In this document: one piece after another, positions 1 to 8,869 of the stretch
How positions within the stretch are numbered: the stretch's first letter is position 1
How the letters are laid out: every line of letters starts with the position of its first letter
The notes under the pieces: model-generated
Told to the model about the DNA's origin: nothing
The model's input: only the letters and a program-made list of their open reading frames with translations
The model's database searches: none
Program-made: the position numbers and the translations under genes
From: JAYVJH01 sp043777595
GTDB lineage: Bacteria > Bacteroidota > Bacteroidia > Cytophagales > Spirosomataceae
Length of the DNA: 35,721 nucleotides
Direction: 5' to 3'
Assembly: GCA_043777595.1 (NCBI GenBank)
Contig: JAYWHT010000081.1
Coordinates: forward strand, 1 to 35,721

Positions 1-818
1 GGGTTTTCTAAGTCAAGCAACGCAGCACAAGCCGAATAAACATAGCCTTTCAGTGAGTCATATACACCATGATAAATCATCAACCAGCCATACTGTGTCT
101 CAATCGGTGGGCAGCCCCCTCCAATATAACTTACCTCGTGTTTGTGTTTGGGAGAGAGAACAATATTATCCTCAAAGTGCAAAAAATAATTTTGCCAAAA
201 CTCGGCAGTAAGTTCACTTAAATTATTGATACATACAATTTGAATATCTGGTTTGATTCTGTGTAAAAAGTATAATTTATTGTTGATTTTTCGTGGAAAG
301 AACATCACATTTTTGTCCCACAATAGTACTTTGACTCCTCCATTTTCTACCACTCTTTCATATCCGTTATACCGAAGGTATTTTTCATTTAGTGGGTGCT
401 GTGAACTGGCAAATCTACTAAATTCCTTATATGAAATCTGAGGAACTATAATGCCCTGTCGTTCCCAGTTTAACAAATCTTTAGATACAGACAATACCCC
501 CAGAGCGTTTACTCCGTCATAGGCTGTGTAAGTCAAATAAAATAAATCGTCTATTTTGACAATCCGTGGGTCCTCGACACCGTGCGATTCATAGTCAAAT
601 TGTGGAAATAAAGTAGGAATATTCAGACGCTCTTCGACTACAAAAGGACTACTCAATATGCAATACCCTATGCTGGAATAATTGCCTTTGCTAACCGCTC
701 TATAAAAAAGATGAATTTTGTTGCCCGACAAAATTGTGGCGGGGTTCATAACACCTTCATTTTCAAAACCATTCTCAGATTTTTGCATCAAAATACCTTC
801 TTTTTTAACCTCTACCAT
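1..818 (-). CDS. GH130 family glycoside phosphorylase/hydrolase, C-terminus cut by window edge
   Basis: Reading the minus strand from ATG at 818 gives an open frame of about 272 residues that runs off the left edge without a stop. It shows GH130 hallmarks: N-terminal GVMNPATI and LFYRAV, a GVEDPRI motif near residue 80 (Glu-Asp-Pro-Arg is typical of the five-bladed propeller), then GGGCPPIETQYGW followed by WLMIYHGV, where GH130 members bind phosphate and substrate. The family cleaves beta-mannosides, usually by phosphorolysis, in cytosol or periplasm; no signal peptide is visible, so a cytosolic role is likely. An in-frame TAA lies just upstream; a TTG between that stop and the ATG is a weaker start. 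It follows the 69-residue gene by about 35 bp, which suggests one operon. The exact substrate cannot be read from the sequence. Confidence 0.85.
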   Translation of the reverse strand, partial: MVEVKKEGILMQKSENGFENEGVMNPATILSGNKIHLFYRAVSKGNYSSIGYCILSSPFVVEERLNIPTLFPQFDYESHGVEDPRIVKIDDLFYLTYTAYDGVNALGVLSVSKDLLNWERQGIIVPQISYKEFSRFASSQHPLNEKYLRYNGYERVVENGGVKVLLWDKNVMFFPRKINNKLYFLHRIKPDIQIVCINNLSELTAEFWQNYFLHFEDNIVLSPKHKHEVSYIGGGCPPIETQYGWLMIYHGVYDSLKGYVYSACAALLDLEN

Positions 819-852
819 GTCTTTTATATATTTTAAGTCAAACAATAATTAG

Positions 853-1062
853 TTAATTTTTGTGACTCTGAGCATATTTTTCTACCAATACCCTCAACGA
901 ATTGTAGTAGTCTGTCAATAATTGAGTATTGATTTGGGGTGATTTTACATTCGGAATCGTTACAGGCATCTCTGATAAATAGCCAGACAGTTCAGGATAA
1001 TTTGCTTGAATCATCAACGTAATTCTTAAAATATCGGCATTGATTTGATCCTCGGTTTTCAT
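853..1062 (-). CDS. Small conserved-looking hypothetical protein (69 aa)
   Basis: A short frame starting at ATG and ending just before the GH130 gene on the same strand. The product is acidic to neutral, predicted helical, with no signal peptide, membrane segment or cysteines. Residues 1-30 look like one amphipathic helix, and the C-terminal 20 residues (YYNSLRVLVEKYAQSH) like a second. I do not recognise a domain. Position and spacing suggest co-transcription with the GH130 gene. It is real rather than a chance frame because it has a sensible start, a typical protein composition, and fills the gap to the next gene cleanly. Confidence 0.6.
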   Translation of the reverse strand: MKTEDQINADILRITLMIQANYPELSGYLSEMPVTIPNVKSPQINTQLLTDYYNSLRVLVEKYAQSHKN

Positions 1063-1127
1063 GTTATTTTCTATCTAATTTTCTAAATGTCCAATATCAT
1101 ACTCAAAAGTTTAATAGTCAAAACAAT

Positions 1128-1155
1128 AAACGTCCTTCAAAATTGAAGAACGTTT
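1128..1155 (-). terminator. Hairpin terminator candidate downstream of the L,D-transpeptidase gene
   Basis: The inverted repeat AAACGTCCTTCAA / TTGAAGAACGTTT has one mismatch and a very short loop. On the minus strand it is followed by a loose T-rich stretch. It lies about 140 bp past the transpeptidase stop and before the small 69-residue gene, so it could end the upstream transcript. Confidence 0.5.
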
Positions 1156-1297
1156 ACACAAAACCTAAACCTATGCTATAATTTACTGTTTTGCAGATAT
1201 ACTAATCAATCAGCAAACTTCGCCTCACAAAGTTGGGGTATTTGCTTATGTGAAGTATTACATGGTTTTGGCAATTTTTTATATAATTCACAGTTTT

Positions 1298-2920
1298 TCA
1301 TTGGTTTTCAAATACTTCTTTTGATAGTTTTTGATCCAAATTATATATATCATTTCTAAAATTCAGTTTTCCATTTACATCAACCCAGGCCGTAAAATAC
1401 GCTATATAAACAGGCACGGTAGGGCTAATCTTTATACCCGTTTGTAGGTCTGTCTGTAAAACTTCATTTACTTTATTGGGTGTCCACTTGTTGTTGTTTC
1501 TGAGCAAATAATCAACTAATTTCTTAGGGTTTTCTACCCTAATACAACCATGGCTGAAAGCACGCTTTGTTTTTTCAAATAGCTCTTTTGACGGTGTATC
1601 GTGCAGATAGATATGAAAATTGTTGGGAAACATAAATTTCATTTTTCCTAAGGCATTGTTTTTCCCTGGTAACTGACGGTAGTTTCCATCAGTTACTTCT
1701 ATGTTATTGTCAGCCAAATAATTAGAGTTTTGTACAATACGAGGCAATAGTTCATTCTTGACAATACTCGTCGGGACACCCCAGTAAGGATTCAAAACAA
1801 TTTGCGACATATTGCCTCTAAATACAGTAGTTTGATTCATTTTTTTTCCAACTACTACGTTTGTATTCCAAAGTGGTTTTTCGTTTTCAAAAATATGCAA
1901 CTTAAACTCAGGTATATTAACCAACAAATAATTTTGCTCCATCTTCATCGGAATCCACCGCAGACGTTCCATATTTACCATCATTTGTTTGATTCTGGCC
2001 TCTATCGGTTTATTGATTTCGGTAATGGTTTCTTGATTTAACTTACCGTTTTCTAATAACCCCATGCGCCCTTGAAATATTTTAAGAGCATTTGATGTGC
2101 TATCAGTAAAAACGATAGAATTGTCGTTGGTTTGAAGGTCGTTTGACAGTACCAAATATTTTTTCAAATCAAGTAAGCAAGAGTCAGAATCACCGACAGA
2201 AAGTAGTTTTTTTTGAGTAGCAACGCTCGGAAATCCACCTTTTTTTTGAACTGTTCTGTATCTTTTCAAATACGCTCTCAATCGAATATAATACTGATTT
2301 ACAGGTTCTTGAAGTTTTTCGCAAAGCTCAGAACTTACCAATGAGTCTATAACAATTTGGTAGTTTTTCTTTTTTCTGGGTATGTACCAATTAAGGTTGC
2401 TGATTTTTTGGGTTGTGCCGCCATAAACTTTTTCTGCATACTTAAAAAAAGTAGTAGTTAGCGTCAAATCCAATAATTGAACTTTTTTTGGGTCGCCCAA
2501 AAAATGCTGCTCGTCTGTATCAAACTCTTTCATGAAAGTATCCAAATCAGCGTTATTTAGGCTTTTGTCTTCAAAATCGTGATTATAAGATTGTAATTGA
2601 TTATAAAAATTGGGTGCAGCGCAAGTCATACCACCTTTGTTGAACCACCCTAATTGATTGTTACGATTGGTATAAAATGCAACAACTTCGTTTCTGATTG
2701 GCTCGGGGATAGGTGTTTTTTTTAGATAAATTACAATTTCTTGACTATCTATTTTTAATTCACTAAAATTTTGATTTGAATAAATACCCAAACTATTTGA
2801 TTGCTCTTTTGTATTCTTACAACCAAAAAAAGCACTAAGCAGTGGCAAGAAAAAAACAATAGACATTTTCGTACCTCTAAAAAATTGCGATGATTTCATA
2901 AAATCAATAATTTTGGCCAT
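1298..2920 (-). CDS. YcbB/LdtD-type L,D-transpeptidase, probable lipoprotein
   Basis: This enzyme would cross-link peptidoglycan stem peptides 3-3 or attach partners to them, in the periplasm. Domain order fits the YcbB class: an N-terminal scaffold region (about residues 60-230), a peptidoglycan-binding helical module (about 240-310, including STSNALKIFQGRMGL), then a YkuD catalytic domain (about 320-520). The catalytic motif is SHGCIRVENP with nucleophile Cys459 and the paired His two residues before. The N-terminus carries a hydrophobic stretch ending in FFGC, a loose lipobox, so surface or periplasmic anchoring is likely. The given start is the outermost; Met8 (2899) or Met19 (2866) would give a more normal signal peptide. 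It lies 64 bp behind the dehydrogenase gene on the same strand. Confidence 0.88.
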   Translation of the reverse strand: MAKIIDFMKSSQFFRGTKMSIVFFLPLLSAFFGCKNTKEQSNSLGIYSNQNFSELKIDSQEIVIYLKKTPIPEPIRNEVVAFYTNRNNQLGWFNKGGMTCAAPNFYNQLQSYNHDFEDKSLNNADLDTFMKEFDTDEQHFLGDPKKVQLLDLTLTTTFFKYAEKVYGGTTQKISNLNWYIPRKKKNYQIVIDSLVSSELCEKLQEPVNQYYIRLRAYLKRYRTVQKKGGFPSVATQKKLLSVGDSDSCLLDLKKYLVLSNDLQTNDNSIVFTDSTSNALKIFQGRMGLLENGKLNQETITEINKPIEARIKQMMVNMERLRWIPMKMEQNYLLVNIPEFKLHIFENEKPLWNTNVVVGKKMNQTTVFRGNMSQIVLNPYWGVPTSIVKNELLPRIVQNSNYLADNNIEVTDGNYRQLPGKNNALGKMKFMFPNNFHIYLHDTPSKELFEKTKRAFSHGCIRVENPKKLVDYLLRNNNKWTPNKVNEVLQTDLQTGIKISPTVPVYIAYFTAWVDVNGKLNFRNDIYNLDQKLSKEVFENQ

Positions 2921-2984
2921 ATATAATTAGTTACAACATTTTCCGTTATCCGTTTTTTACTATCCGCCACTTACTTATCAAACT

Positions 2985-3974
2985 TTACACCACTTCGTTG
3001 TCGAGGGGTGCGTTATTTTCAAAATTCGTAAAGTTTTGTAAGGTCGTTTCTATAATCTGTTCTACGGCTTCGTCAGTAAAAAAACCTTGATGGGGAGTTA
3101 TCAGCACATTATGAAAAGTCATTAGCCGCTCAATTAGGTCGTCTTGAATAATAATTTCGGACAAATTTTTAAAAAACAAACCCTCTTCTTGTTCATAAAC
3201 ATCAATTCCCAAAAACCCCAACTTTCCAGTTTTTAGGGCTTCAATGGCGTGCTTGGTGTTTATTAGCCCACCTCGACTGGTGTTGATGAGCATTGCCCCT
3301 TTTTTTATTTTATCAAATGCGCCCCTATCAAAAAGGTAGTGAGTTACTGGTGTGAGTGGGCAGTGTAAAGAAATAATATCAGACACTTTCAAAACACCGT
3401 CTAAGTCCATGTACTCAACGCCCTGTGCTTTCAAGTGGCCAGACTCAACGATGTCGTAGGCCACCACTTTACACCCAAAACCCAACATTATTTTACAAAA
3501 AGCCGTACCTATCTTTCCTGTTCCGACTATGCCCACCGTTTTACCATATAAATTAAACCCCATGAGACCTTCCAACGAAAAATTGCCTTCTCGAACTCGA
3601 TTATATACTTTGTGTATTTTTCTGTTTAGGCTCAATATCAAAGCGACAGCCTGCTCGGCAACGGCCTGGGGCGGGTAGGCGGGTACTCTCAAAACCACAA
3701 TATTTTGTCTTTTGGCAGCCTCAATATCTACATGATTGTACCCTGCGCTGCGTAAATTGATGAGTTTGACCCCATTTTTTGCCAATTTATCGATTGCCTC
3801 ACTGTTCAGTCTATCGCATACAAATATACATACAGCCTCAAAACCTTTGGTCAAGTCGGCTGTATCAGCGTTGAGCGGTGCTTCAAAATAAACCAGTTCA
3901 TGTTTGTTCTCGATGTTCAACATATCGAAATACCTGCGCTCGTAAGGCTGAATACTATATACGGCAGCTCTCAT
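2985..3974 (-). CDS. ldhA: D-lactate dehydrogenase / D-2-hydroxyacid dehydrogenase
   Basis: An NAD-dependent D-2-hydroxyacid dehydrogenase of 329 residues, the same length as the E. coli fermentative LdhA. Visible parts are RSAGYNHVD in the substrate domain, the dinucleotide-binding GIVGTGKIG near residues 147-155, INTSRGGLI with catalytic Arg234, DVYEQE with the active-site glutamate, and LITPHQGFF with catalytic His295. The spacing Arg to His (61 residues) matches the family. It would reduce pyruvate to D-lactate in the cytosol, although other small 2-keto acids cannot be excluded. The symbol is given by family resemblance. It transcribes away from the AraC-type gene, leaving a divergent intergenic region of about 180 bp. 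Confidence 0.88.
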   Translation of the reverse strand: MRAAVYSIQPYERRYFDMLNIENKHELVYFEAPLNADTADLTKGFEAVCIFVCDRLNSEAIDKLAKNGVKLINLRSAGYNHVDIEAAKRQNIVVLRVPAYPPQAVAEQAVALILSLNRKIHKVYNRVREGNFSLEGLMGFNLYGKTVGIVGTGKIGTAFCKIMLGFGCKVVAYDIVESGHLKAQGVEYMDLDGVLKVSDIISLHCPLTPVTHYLFDRGAFDKIKKGAMLINTSRGGLINTKHAIEALKTGKLGFLGIDVYEQEEGLFFKNLSEIIIQDDLIERLMTFHNVLITPHQGFFTDEAVEQIIETTLQNFTNFENNAPLDNEVV

Positions 3975-4152
3975 AATTGATTGTTTTGATTTTAGTTTTG
4001 GGTGCGGTATTGTTTGGTATTAGGAAAAAATCTCCAAAGTCAAAGCTCTGACAAATATCTGTACACACACAGGCCAAAACGTTATATTATTCTTAAAAAT
4101 ATTTGCAAGATTCACAGGTTTTTGGTTTTTTATTAGTTTTCCGATACCCTAA

Positions 4153-4218
4153 TGTGTGAATTATATAAACAATTTACCAAATTCTGTAACTGTATCGGCT
4201 GGGATTTTATCAACTTTG
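4153..4218 (+). promoter_or_regulatory. Stress-island promoter 1 (AraC-type regulator)
   Basis: The 17-bp box TGTGTGAATTATATAAA (4153-4169) is followed after 17 bp by TAAC (4187-4190) and after 24 bp by TTTG (4215-4218), which resembles the Bacteroidota -7 element. No TTTG is seen near -33. The same layout recurs at 8204, 10083 and 12126. The first ATG of the open frame lies inside the box, so the true start must be downstream. Confidence 0.8.
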
Positions 4219-4262
4219 TGGTATTATCCTTAAACTTACGTGCTAACTGTCAAATCGATATA

Positions 4263-4823
4263 ATGAAATTATATATCAAATACATGGTCAGTAATCGATG
4301 TAAAATGCTGGTCAAAGAAGCCCTAAAAAATATCGGACTACATTTTATTGTCATTGATTTGGGGGAGGTAGAAGTTATGGAAGACATTACTTCGGAACAA
4401 AAAGAAATCTTAAAAACGACTCTAACAGAGGCTGGCCTCGAACTCATGGACGATAAAAGAGCGATATTGATTGAAAAAATAAAAACTGTAATCGTCGAGA
4501 TGGTTCATCACTCGGGCGAATTACCGAAGACAAACTTTTCTAATTATTTGAGCCAACGACTAAACCATGACTATACTTATATGGCCAATTTGTTTTCGGA
4601 AGTGCAAGGCAAAACGATTGAGCAGTTTATGATTTGTCATAAAGTAGAGCGAATCAAAGAACTCATTATTTATGGCGAGCTTAACATGAGCGAAATTGCC
4701 CACAAAATGAATTACAGCAGTGTGGCACATTTGTCGGGTCAGTTCAAGAAAGTTACGGGGCTTACGCCATCGCACTTCAAACAACTAAAAGACAAGAGAC
4801 GTAGCCCTATCGAAGATATTTAA
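4263..4823 (+). CDS. AraC-family transcriptional regulator with HMA-like N-terminal domain
   Basis: The 186-residue product has a C-terminal AraC-type DNA-binding domain (about residues 85-180) with two helix-turn-helix units, one around TYMANLFSEVQGKTIEQFM and one around MSEIAHKMNYSSVAHLSGQF, ending in GLTPSHFKQ. Residues 1-65 follow a beta-alpha-beta-beta-alpha-beta pattern like heavy-metal-associated domains. The metal loop reads MVSNRC, so the usual first cysteine is Ser10 and only Cys13 remains. I chose ATG 4263 because the longer frame begins inside the promoter box upstream of the -7 element. The gene carries the same promoter architecture as dps, ytxH and csbD, so it is a good candidate for the autoregulated activator of the island; this is inference. 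Its ligand or signal is unknown. Confidence 0.88.
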   Translation: MKLYIKYMVSNRCKMLVKEALKNIGLHFIVIDLGEVEVMEDITSEQKEILKTTLTEAGLELMDDKRAILIEKIKTVIVEMVHHSGELPKTNFSNYLSQRLNHDYTYMANLFSEVQGKTIEQFMICHKVERIKELIIYGELNMSEIAHKMNYSSVAHLSGQFKKVTGLTPSHFKQLKDKRRSPIEDI

Positions 4824-4891
4824 TTGCTTCGTAGTCGTAGGGTTAAGAGCCAATCAATTAAATAGTTTTTAGAGTAAAAACAAGAAACGAA

Positions 4892-7720
4892 ATGACAAAC
4901 TCAGATTTTGAATCTAAAATAAAAATTCTTACTGACGAACTCGCTGATTCTCGGAATGAAATCAAGGAAATGGAGCATCGATTCAACAACCTGATACGTT
5001 CTTCTGCATCAATGATTTCGGTTTTTAAGGGGCAAGACATGATTATCGAAATAGCTAACGATGCCATCATAGAAACTTGGGGCAAAGGAAAAGATGTATT
5101 TGGCAAGTCGTTGTTTGAGGTACTGCCCGAAATTGTTGAGCAAGGCTTTGTTGAAATCTTGAATGACGTATATACATCTGGGGAGACGTATTATGCTTAC
5201 GCCGTTCCTGTGAATTTGACCAAAAACGGCAAATTAGAACTATTTCACTATACTTTTACCTACGAAGCCCATCGCAACACTGGTGGCGAAGTAGAGTGGG
5301 TGTCGATAGTAGCCAACGAGGTAACGCCTGAGGTATTGCTCAACCAAAAACTTGAGGAGGGGACGATAGCACTAAAACAATCGAATGAAAATCTTGAAAA
5401 TAAAGCCGTACAACTATCGGAAGCCCAGCAAATGGGGCAAGTTGGCAACTGGGAATGGGACGTACTTTTAGATAAAATTACTTGGTCTGACGAGATGTAC
5501 AGAATTTATGGACTACTACCGCAACAAATTCCGATAAACTACCAACGTTTTATTGATTTTATACACCCAGACGATAAAGAATACATAATTAGAGTTGTTC
5601 AGCAAGCATTGCTTGGCCAGCAACCATATACTATTTTTTATAAAATTGTACGTGAAGATGGCACAATAAGAATGTTGAACGGTACTGGAACGGTACTTAC
5701 TGACAATCAAAAAAACTCAATAAAGCTGTCTGGTTGGGTGCATGATTTTACCGAAAAAAAAATGGCATCTGAATACGCCTACTCTCGAAGTTTGATTGAG
5801 GCCAGCTTAGACCCATTGGTGGTGATAGGTCTAGACGGAAAAATTACTGATACAAACGAGGCCATGGAAACCATTACTGGCAAGACTCGTGATGAACTAA
5901 GAAATACTGAATTTAAAAATTATTTTACCGAGCCCGACAAAGCCCAACAAATATACCAAGAGGTATTCGAGAGGGGTTTTGTAACCAATTATCCGCTGAC
6001 AATGAAAGACCACATACTGACCGATGTGTTATTTAATGGCTCGGTTTATAAAGATGAGCTGGGCAATGTACTTGGAGTGGTGGTGGTGGCAAGGGATATT
6101 TCAGAACAAAAAAAAATCCAGAAAGAGATAAATGAAGCCCGAGTTTTGGCAGAATTGGCTACGACTGTCGCCGAACAACTACAAGGAAAAGCCGAGGAAG
6201 CGGCGAGATCTAAGCAGCAATTTTTGTCGAACATGAGCCACGAAATCAGAACACCGATGAACGCCATTATTGGTTTTACGAAGGTGGTGCTAAAAACTGA
6301 TTTGACGGCCAAACAAAAAGAATACCTGACTGCTATCAAGATGTCGGGCGATGCGCTGATATTGTTGATTAACGATATTTTGGACTTGGCTAAGGTCGAT
6401 GCTGGCAAAATGACCTTTGAGCAAACACCTTTTAGAATGGCGGTGTCTATGTCGGCAATATTGCATTTGTTTGAGACTAAAATTCAAGAAAAAAACTTGA
6501 AATTAACCAAAAAATATGACCCCACAATACCAGAAATACTAATAGGCGACCCTGCACGGCTAAACCAGATTATGCTAAATTTAATCAGTAATGCCGTCAA
6601 GTTTACGAGCAAAGGTGGAATTAGGGTAACCATAAAAAAACTGAGCGAAGACGACAACAATGTACGTGTTGGGTTTGCTGTCATAGACACTGGCATTGGT
6701 ATTGCAAAAGATAAAATAGGGCAGATTTTTGACAATTTTCAGCAAGCAACCACTGGTACATCGAGGGTTTATGGTGGCACTGGTTTGGGGCTTGCCATAG
6801 CCAAACAGCTCGTAGAAGCCCAGGGGGGTACTATCAAGGTAAAAAGTATAGTCGATAAAGGCTCGGTATTTAGTTTTTCGCTTAATTTTCAAAAAACAAA
6901 TATAACGCTGGAATTAGCGAAAGATATGCTGGAGCTGAACACTGAAATCAAGAATTTAAAGATATTGGTCGTCGAAGATATGCCACTCAACCAGCTATTG
7001 ATGCGGACACTGTTGGACGATTTTGGTTTTGAATGTGATATTTCGACCAACGGAAAGATAGCCATCGAAAAATTAAAAACAAAGCAATATGACTTGATTT
7101 TGATGGATTTACAGATGCCCGAAATGAATGGTTTTGAGGCAACAGAATATATCAGACAAGTAATGAAGTCGGATATACCAATAGTTGCCCTAACGGCAGA
7201 CGTAACTACGACTGATGTAGCAAAGTGCAAGGCCGTTGGCATGAACGACTACATAGCCAAACCCGTTGATGAGCAAATATTATACGACAAAATAACAGAA
7301 TTAGTAAAAAGAAACGTAGCTAAAAAATCAGCAGAAATCAATGTAGTCGAAGCCAAAATATTAGACAAAATAAGGTACACCGATTTGGGATATTTGACCA
7401 AAAGAACAAAGTCTAACCATAAACTAATAGCCGAAATGATTTCTATTTTTTTGGAACAAACGCCACCTTTAATTCAGAGCATGAAACAGAGCATTATCGA
7501 TAAAGATTGGCAACTGTTGAGCTCGTCGGTACATAAAATAATTCCATCTTTTTCTATTATGGGTATGAACGCCGATTTTAGTATAATGACCAAAAAAATT
7601 CAAGAATATGCCACTACACAAATCCAGCAAAATGATATTCAAGACATAGTCAGTGAGTTAGAAAACGCTTGTATGCAGGTTTATGAAGAATTGAGAGAAG
7701 AGTTGAACAAATATCAATAA
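4892..7720 (+). CDS. Hybrid sensor histidine kinase: three PAS-like domains, HisKA, HATPase, REC, HPt
   Basis: A 942-residue cytosolic-looking tripartite kinase with no obvious membrane segment. Order: PAS-like (about 20-145), PAS fold (about 185-295, with WEWDVLLDKITWSDEMYRIYG), PAS (about 295-405), a short coiled coil, HisKA with phospho-acceptor His450 in SNMSHEIRTPMNA, HATPase (about 550-665, with NAVKFTSKG, DTGIGI and GGTGLGLAIAKQ), REC (about 690-805, phospho-acceptor Asp739 in LMDLQMPEMNG, conserved Lys in IAKPVD) and an HPt domain with His881 in SSVHKIIPSF. It can therefore run a His-Asp-His relay and hand phosphate to a separate receiver; the next gene, 12 bp on, is a lone receiver protein. 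It starts 68 bp after the AraC-type gene and is probably transcribed from the same promoter. Confidence 0.93.
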   Translation: MTNSDFESKIKILTDELADSRNEIKEMEHRFNNLIRSSASMISVFKGQDMIIEIANDAIIETWGKGKDVFGKSLFEVLPEIVEQGFVEILNDVYTSGETYYAYAVPVNLTKNGKLELFHYTFTYEAHRNTGGEVEWVSIVANEVTPEVLLNQKLEEGTIALKQSNENLENKAVQLSEAQQMGQVGNWEWDVLLDKITWSDEMYRIYGLLPQQIPINYQRFIDFIHPDDKEYIIRVVQQALLGQQPYTIFYKIVREDGTIRMLNGTGTVLTDNQKNSIKLSGWVHDFTEKKMASEYAYSRSLIEASLDPLVVIGLDGKITDTNEAMETITGKTRDELRNTEFKNYFTEPDKAQQIYQEVFERGFVTNYPLTMKDHILTDVLFNGSVYKDELGNVLGVVVVARDISEQKKIQKEINEARVLAELATTVAEQLQGKAEEAARSKQQFLSNMSHEIRTPMNAIIGFTKVVLKTDLTAKQKEYLTAIKMSGDALILLINDILDLAKVDAGKMTFEQTPFRMAVSMSAILHLFETKIQEKNLKLTKKYDPTIPEILIGDPARLNQIMLNLISNAVKFTSKGGIRVTIKKLSEDDNNVRVGFAVIDTGIGIAKDKIGQIFDNFQQATTGTSRVYGGTGLGLAIAKQLVEAQGGTIKVKSIVDKGSVFSFSLNFQKTNITLELAKDMLELNTEIKNLKILVVEDMPLNQLLMRTLLDDFGFECDISTNGKIAIEKLKTKQYDLILMDLQMPEMNGFEATEYIRQVMKSDIPIVALTADVTTTDVAKCKAVGMNDYIAKPVDEQILYDKITELVKRNVAKKSAEINVVEAKILDKIRYTDLGYLTKRTKSNHKLIAEMISIFLEQTPPLIQSMKQSIIDKDWQLLSSSVHKIIPSFSIMGMNADFSIMTKKIQEYATTQIQQNDIQDIVSELENACMQVYEELREELNKYQ

Positions 7721-7732
7721 AACAAAAACACA

Positions 7733-8170
7733 ATGACAGACGATAAAAACAAAACCAAGCTCTTTTTGGTAGATGACGATGCTTTGTTGCTCAAGCTATT
7801 GGAAGTTGAGTTTTTGCAACATACTGACTTTGAGGTAGAAACCTACGCAACTGGCGAACTTTGTATTGAAAACTTAGCCCACAAACCAGACGTTGTAATA
7901 TTAGACTACTTTCTTGACGGCATTGACAAAACAGCCATGAATGGTATCAAGACCTTAGATAAAATCAAGGCGTTCGATGTCAATATTCCTGTTGTGATAT
8001 TGTCCTCGCAAGACAAAATAGAGGTCGCCATTGATTGTATGCACCATCAAGCCTTTGACTATGTAGTGAAGAGCGAAACCGCTTTTGTACGTTTGCGGCA
8101 GATTATTGACAATATTTTTAGATACCAAAAACTGGAAAAACAACTGAATTGGTACATGGAAAAAATGTAG
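7733..8170 (+). CDS. Single-domain response regulator (receiver only)
   Basis: A 145-residue receiver protein: acidic pair in FLVDDDALLL (about residues 12-16), phospho-acceptor Asp58 in VILDYFLD, Ser/Thr in VILSSQD, and Lys113 in DYVVKSE. The C-terminal 30 residues are a helix rich in charged residues, with no DNA-binding output domain. It follows the hybrid kinase by 12 bp, so it is the likely recipient of phosphate from the kinase HPt domain. As it has no output, it must act through protein contact, as a phosphate sink, or through a distant partner. The next promoter box begins 33 bp after its stop. Confidence 0.9.
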   Translation: MTDDKNKTKLFLVDDDALLLKLLEVEFLQHTDFEVETYATGELCIENLAHKPDVVILDYFLDGIDKTAMNGIKTLDKIKAFDVNIPVVILSSQDKIEVAIDCMHHQAFDYVVKSETAFVRLRQIIDNIFRYQKLEKQLNWYMEKM

Positions 8171-8203
8171 CCGAAGCATAGCTTTTGTTGGCATCGACCG
8201 CAA

Positions 8204-8270
8204 TGTGTGAATTTTATAAAGATTGACAATAATTGTATAATATGTTGCCGATTTAAAATTCTGACCTTTG
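8204..8270 (+). promoter_or_regulatory. Stress-island promoter 2 (dps)
   Basis: Box TGTGTGAATTTTATAAA (8204-8220), then 17 bp, TAAT (8238-8241), then 25 bp, TTTG (8267-8270) within GACCTTTG. This gives a leader of roughly 70 bp before the dps start codon. It shares box, spacing and -7-like end with the copies at 4153, 10083 and 12126. Confidence 0.85.
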
Positions 8271-8346
8271 TTGTATAGTTAAAATTGTACTGTAATGTCG
8301 GGTATTTCTACACGACAATATGGCAAAATAAAAAAAGCCGACCAAG

Positions 8347-8817
8347 ATGAAAACAGAAATAGGAATCTCAGAAAAACATATAAGTAGTAGTGTTTTGCTT
8401 TTGTCGGTAGTGCTGGCCGATGAGATGGTTTTGTACGTCAAAACCAGAAAATTTCACTGGAATGTTTCTGGCGATAGTTTTATGGAACTACACAAATTGT
8501 TTCAGAGCCAATATACAGAGCTTGAAGAAATAATCGACGAAACAGCAGAGCGAATCGGTAAACTTGGCGGCAAAGCCATAGGTACAATGAAAGAGTTTGG
8601 CAAACTGACCAGACTGAAAGAATGCCCAGCCGAGGATAGCTCTCAGAAAGAAATGATAAAAGAATTGCTCAACGATCATAGTGCGCTAATCGTCGAACTC
8701 AGAAACGACATACTACAAACCGAACTAAATAAAGACGCTGGTACAACAGATTTTTTAACGTCTGTGATGCTTCAGCACGAAACCATCGCTTGGGTATTGA
8801 GGCGGTATTTGAGTTAA
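8347..8817 (+). CDS. dps: Dps-family ferritin-like DNA-protection protein
   Basis: A 156-residue Dps protein, expected to form a dodecameric shell that oxidises and stores iron and shields DNA during oxidative stress. The inter-subunit ferroxidase set is complete with family spacing: His37 in KFHWNVSG, His49, Asp64 and Glu68 in DETAERIG. The four-helix length is normal. The N-terminus is short and has few basic residues, so strong DNA binding through an N-terminal tail is doubtful. It is preceded by the shared stress promoter and followed at 52 bp by the universal stress protein gene, a sensible functional pairing. Confidence 0.93.
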   Translation: MKTEIGISEKHISSSVLLLSVVLADEMVLYVKTRKFHWNVSGDSFMELHKLFQSQYTELEEIIDETAERIGKLGGKAIGTMKEFGKLTRLKECPAEDSSQKEMIKELLNDHSALIVELRNDILQTELNKDAGTTDFLTSVMLQHETIAWVLRRYLS

Positions 8818-8869
8818 TTATTGTTTTAATAACTGATTGTCAGACAACTACAAACCAACATATATCCTT

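Noticed and set aside
4152..4262. N-terminal extension of the AraC-type protein from ATG 4152
   Set aside because: That ATG lies in the promoter box and upstream of the -7-like element, so the transcript would not contain it; ATG 4263 fits the domain start.
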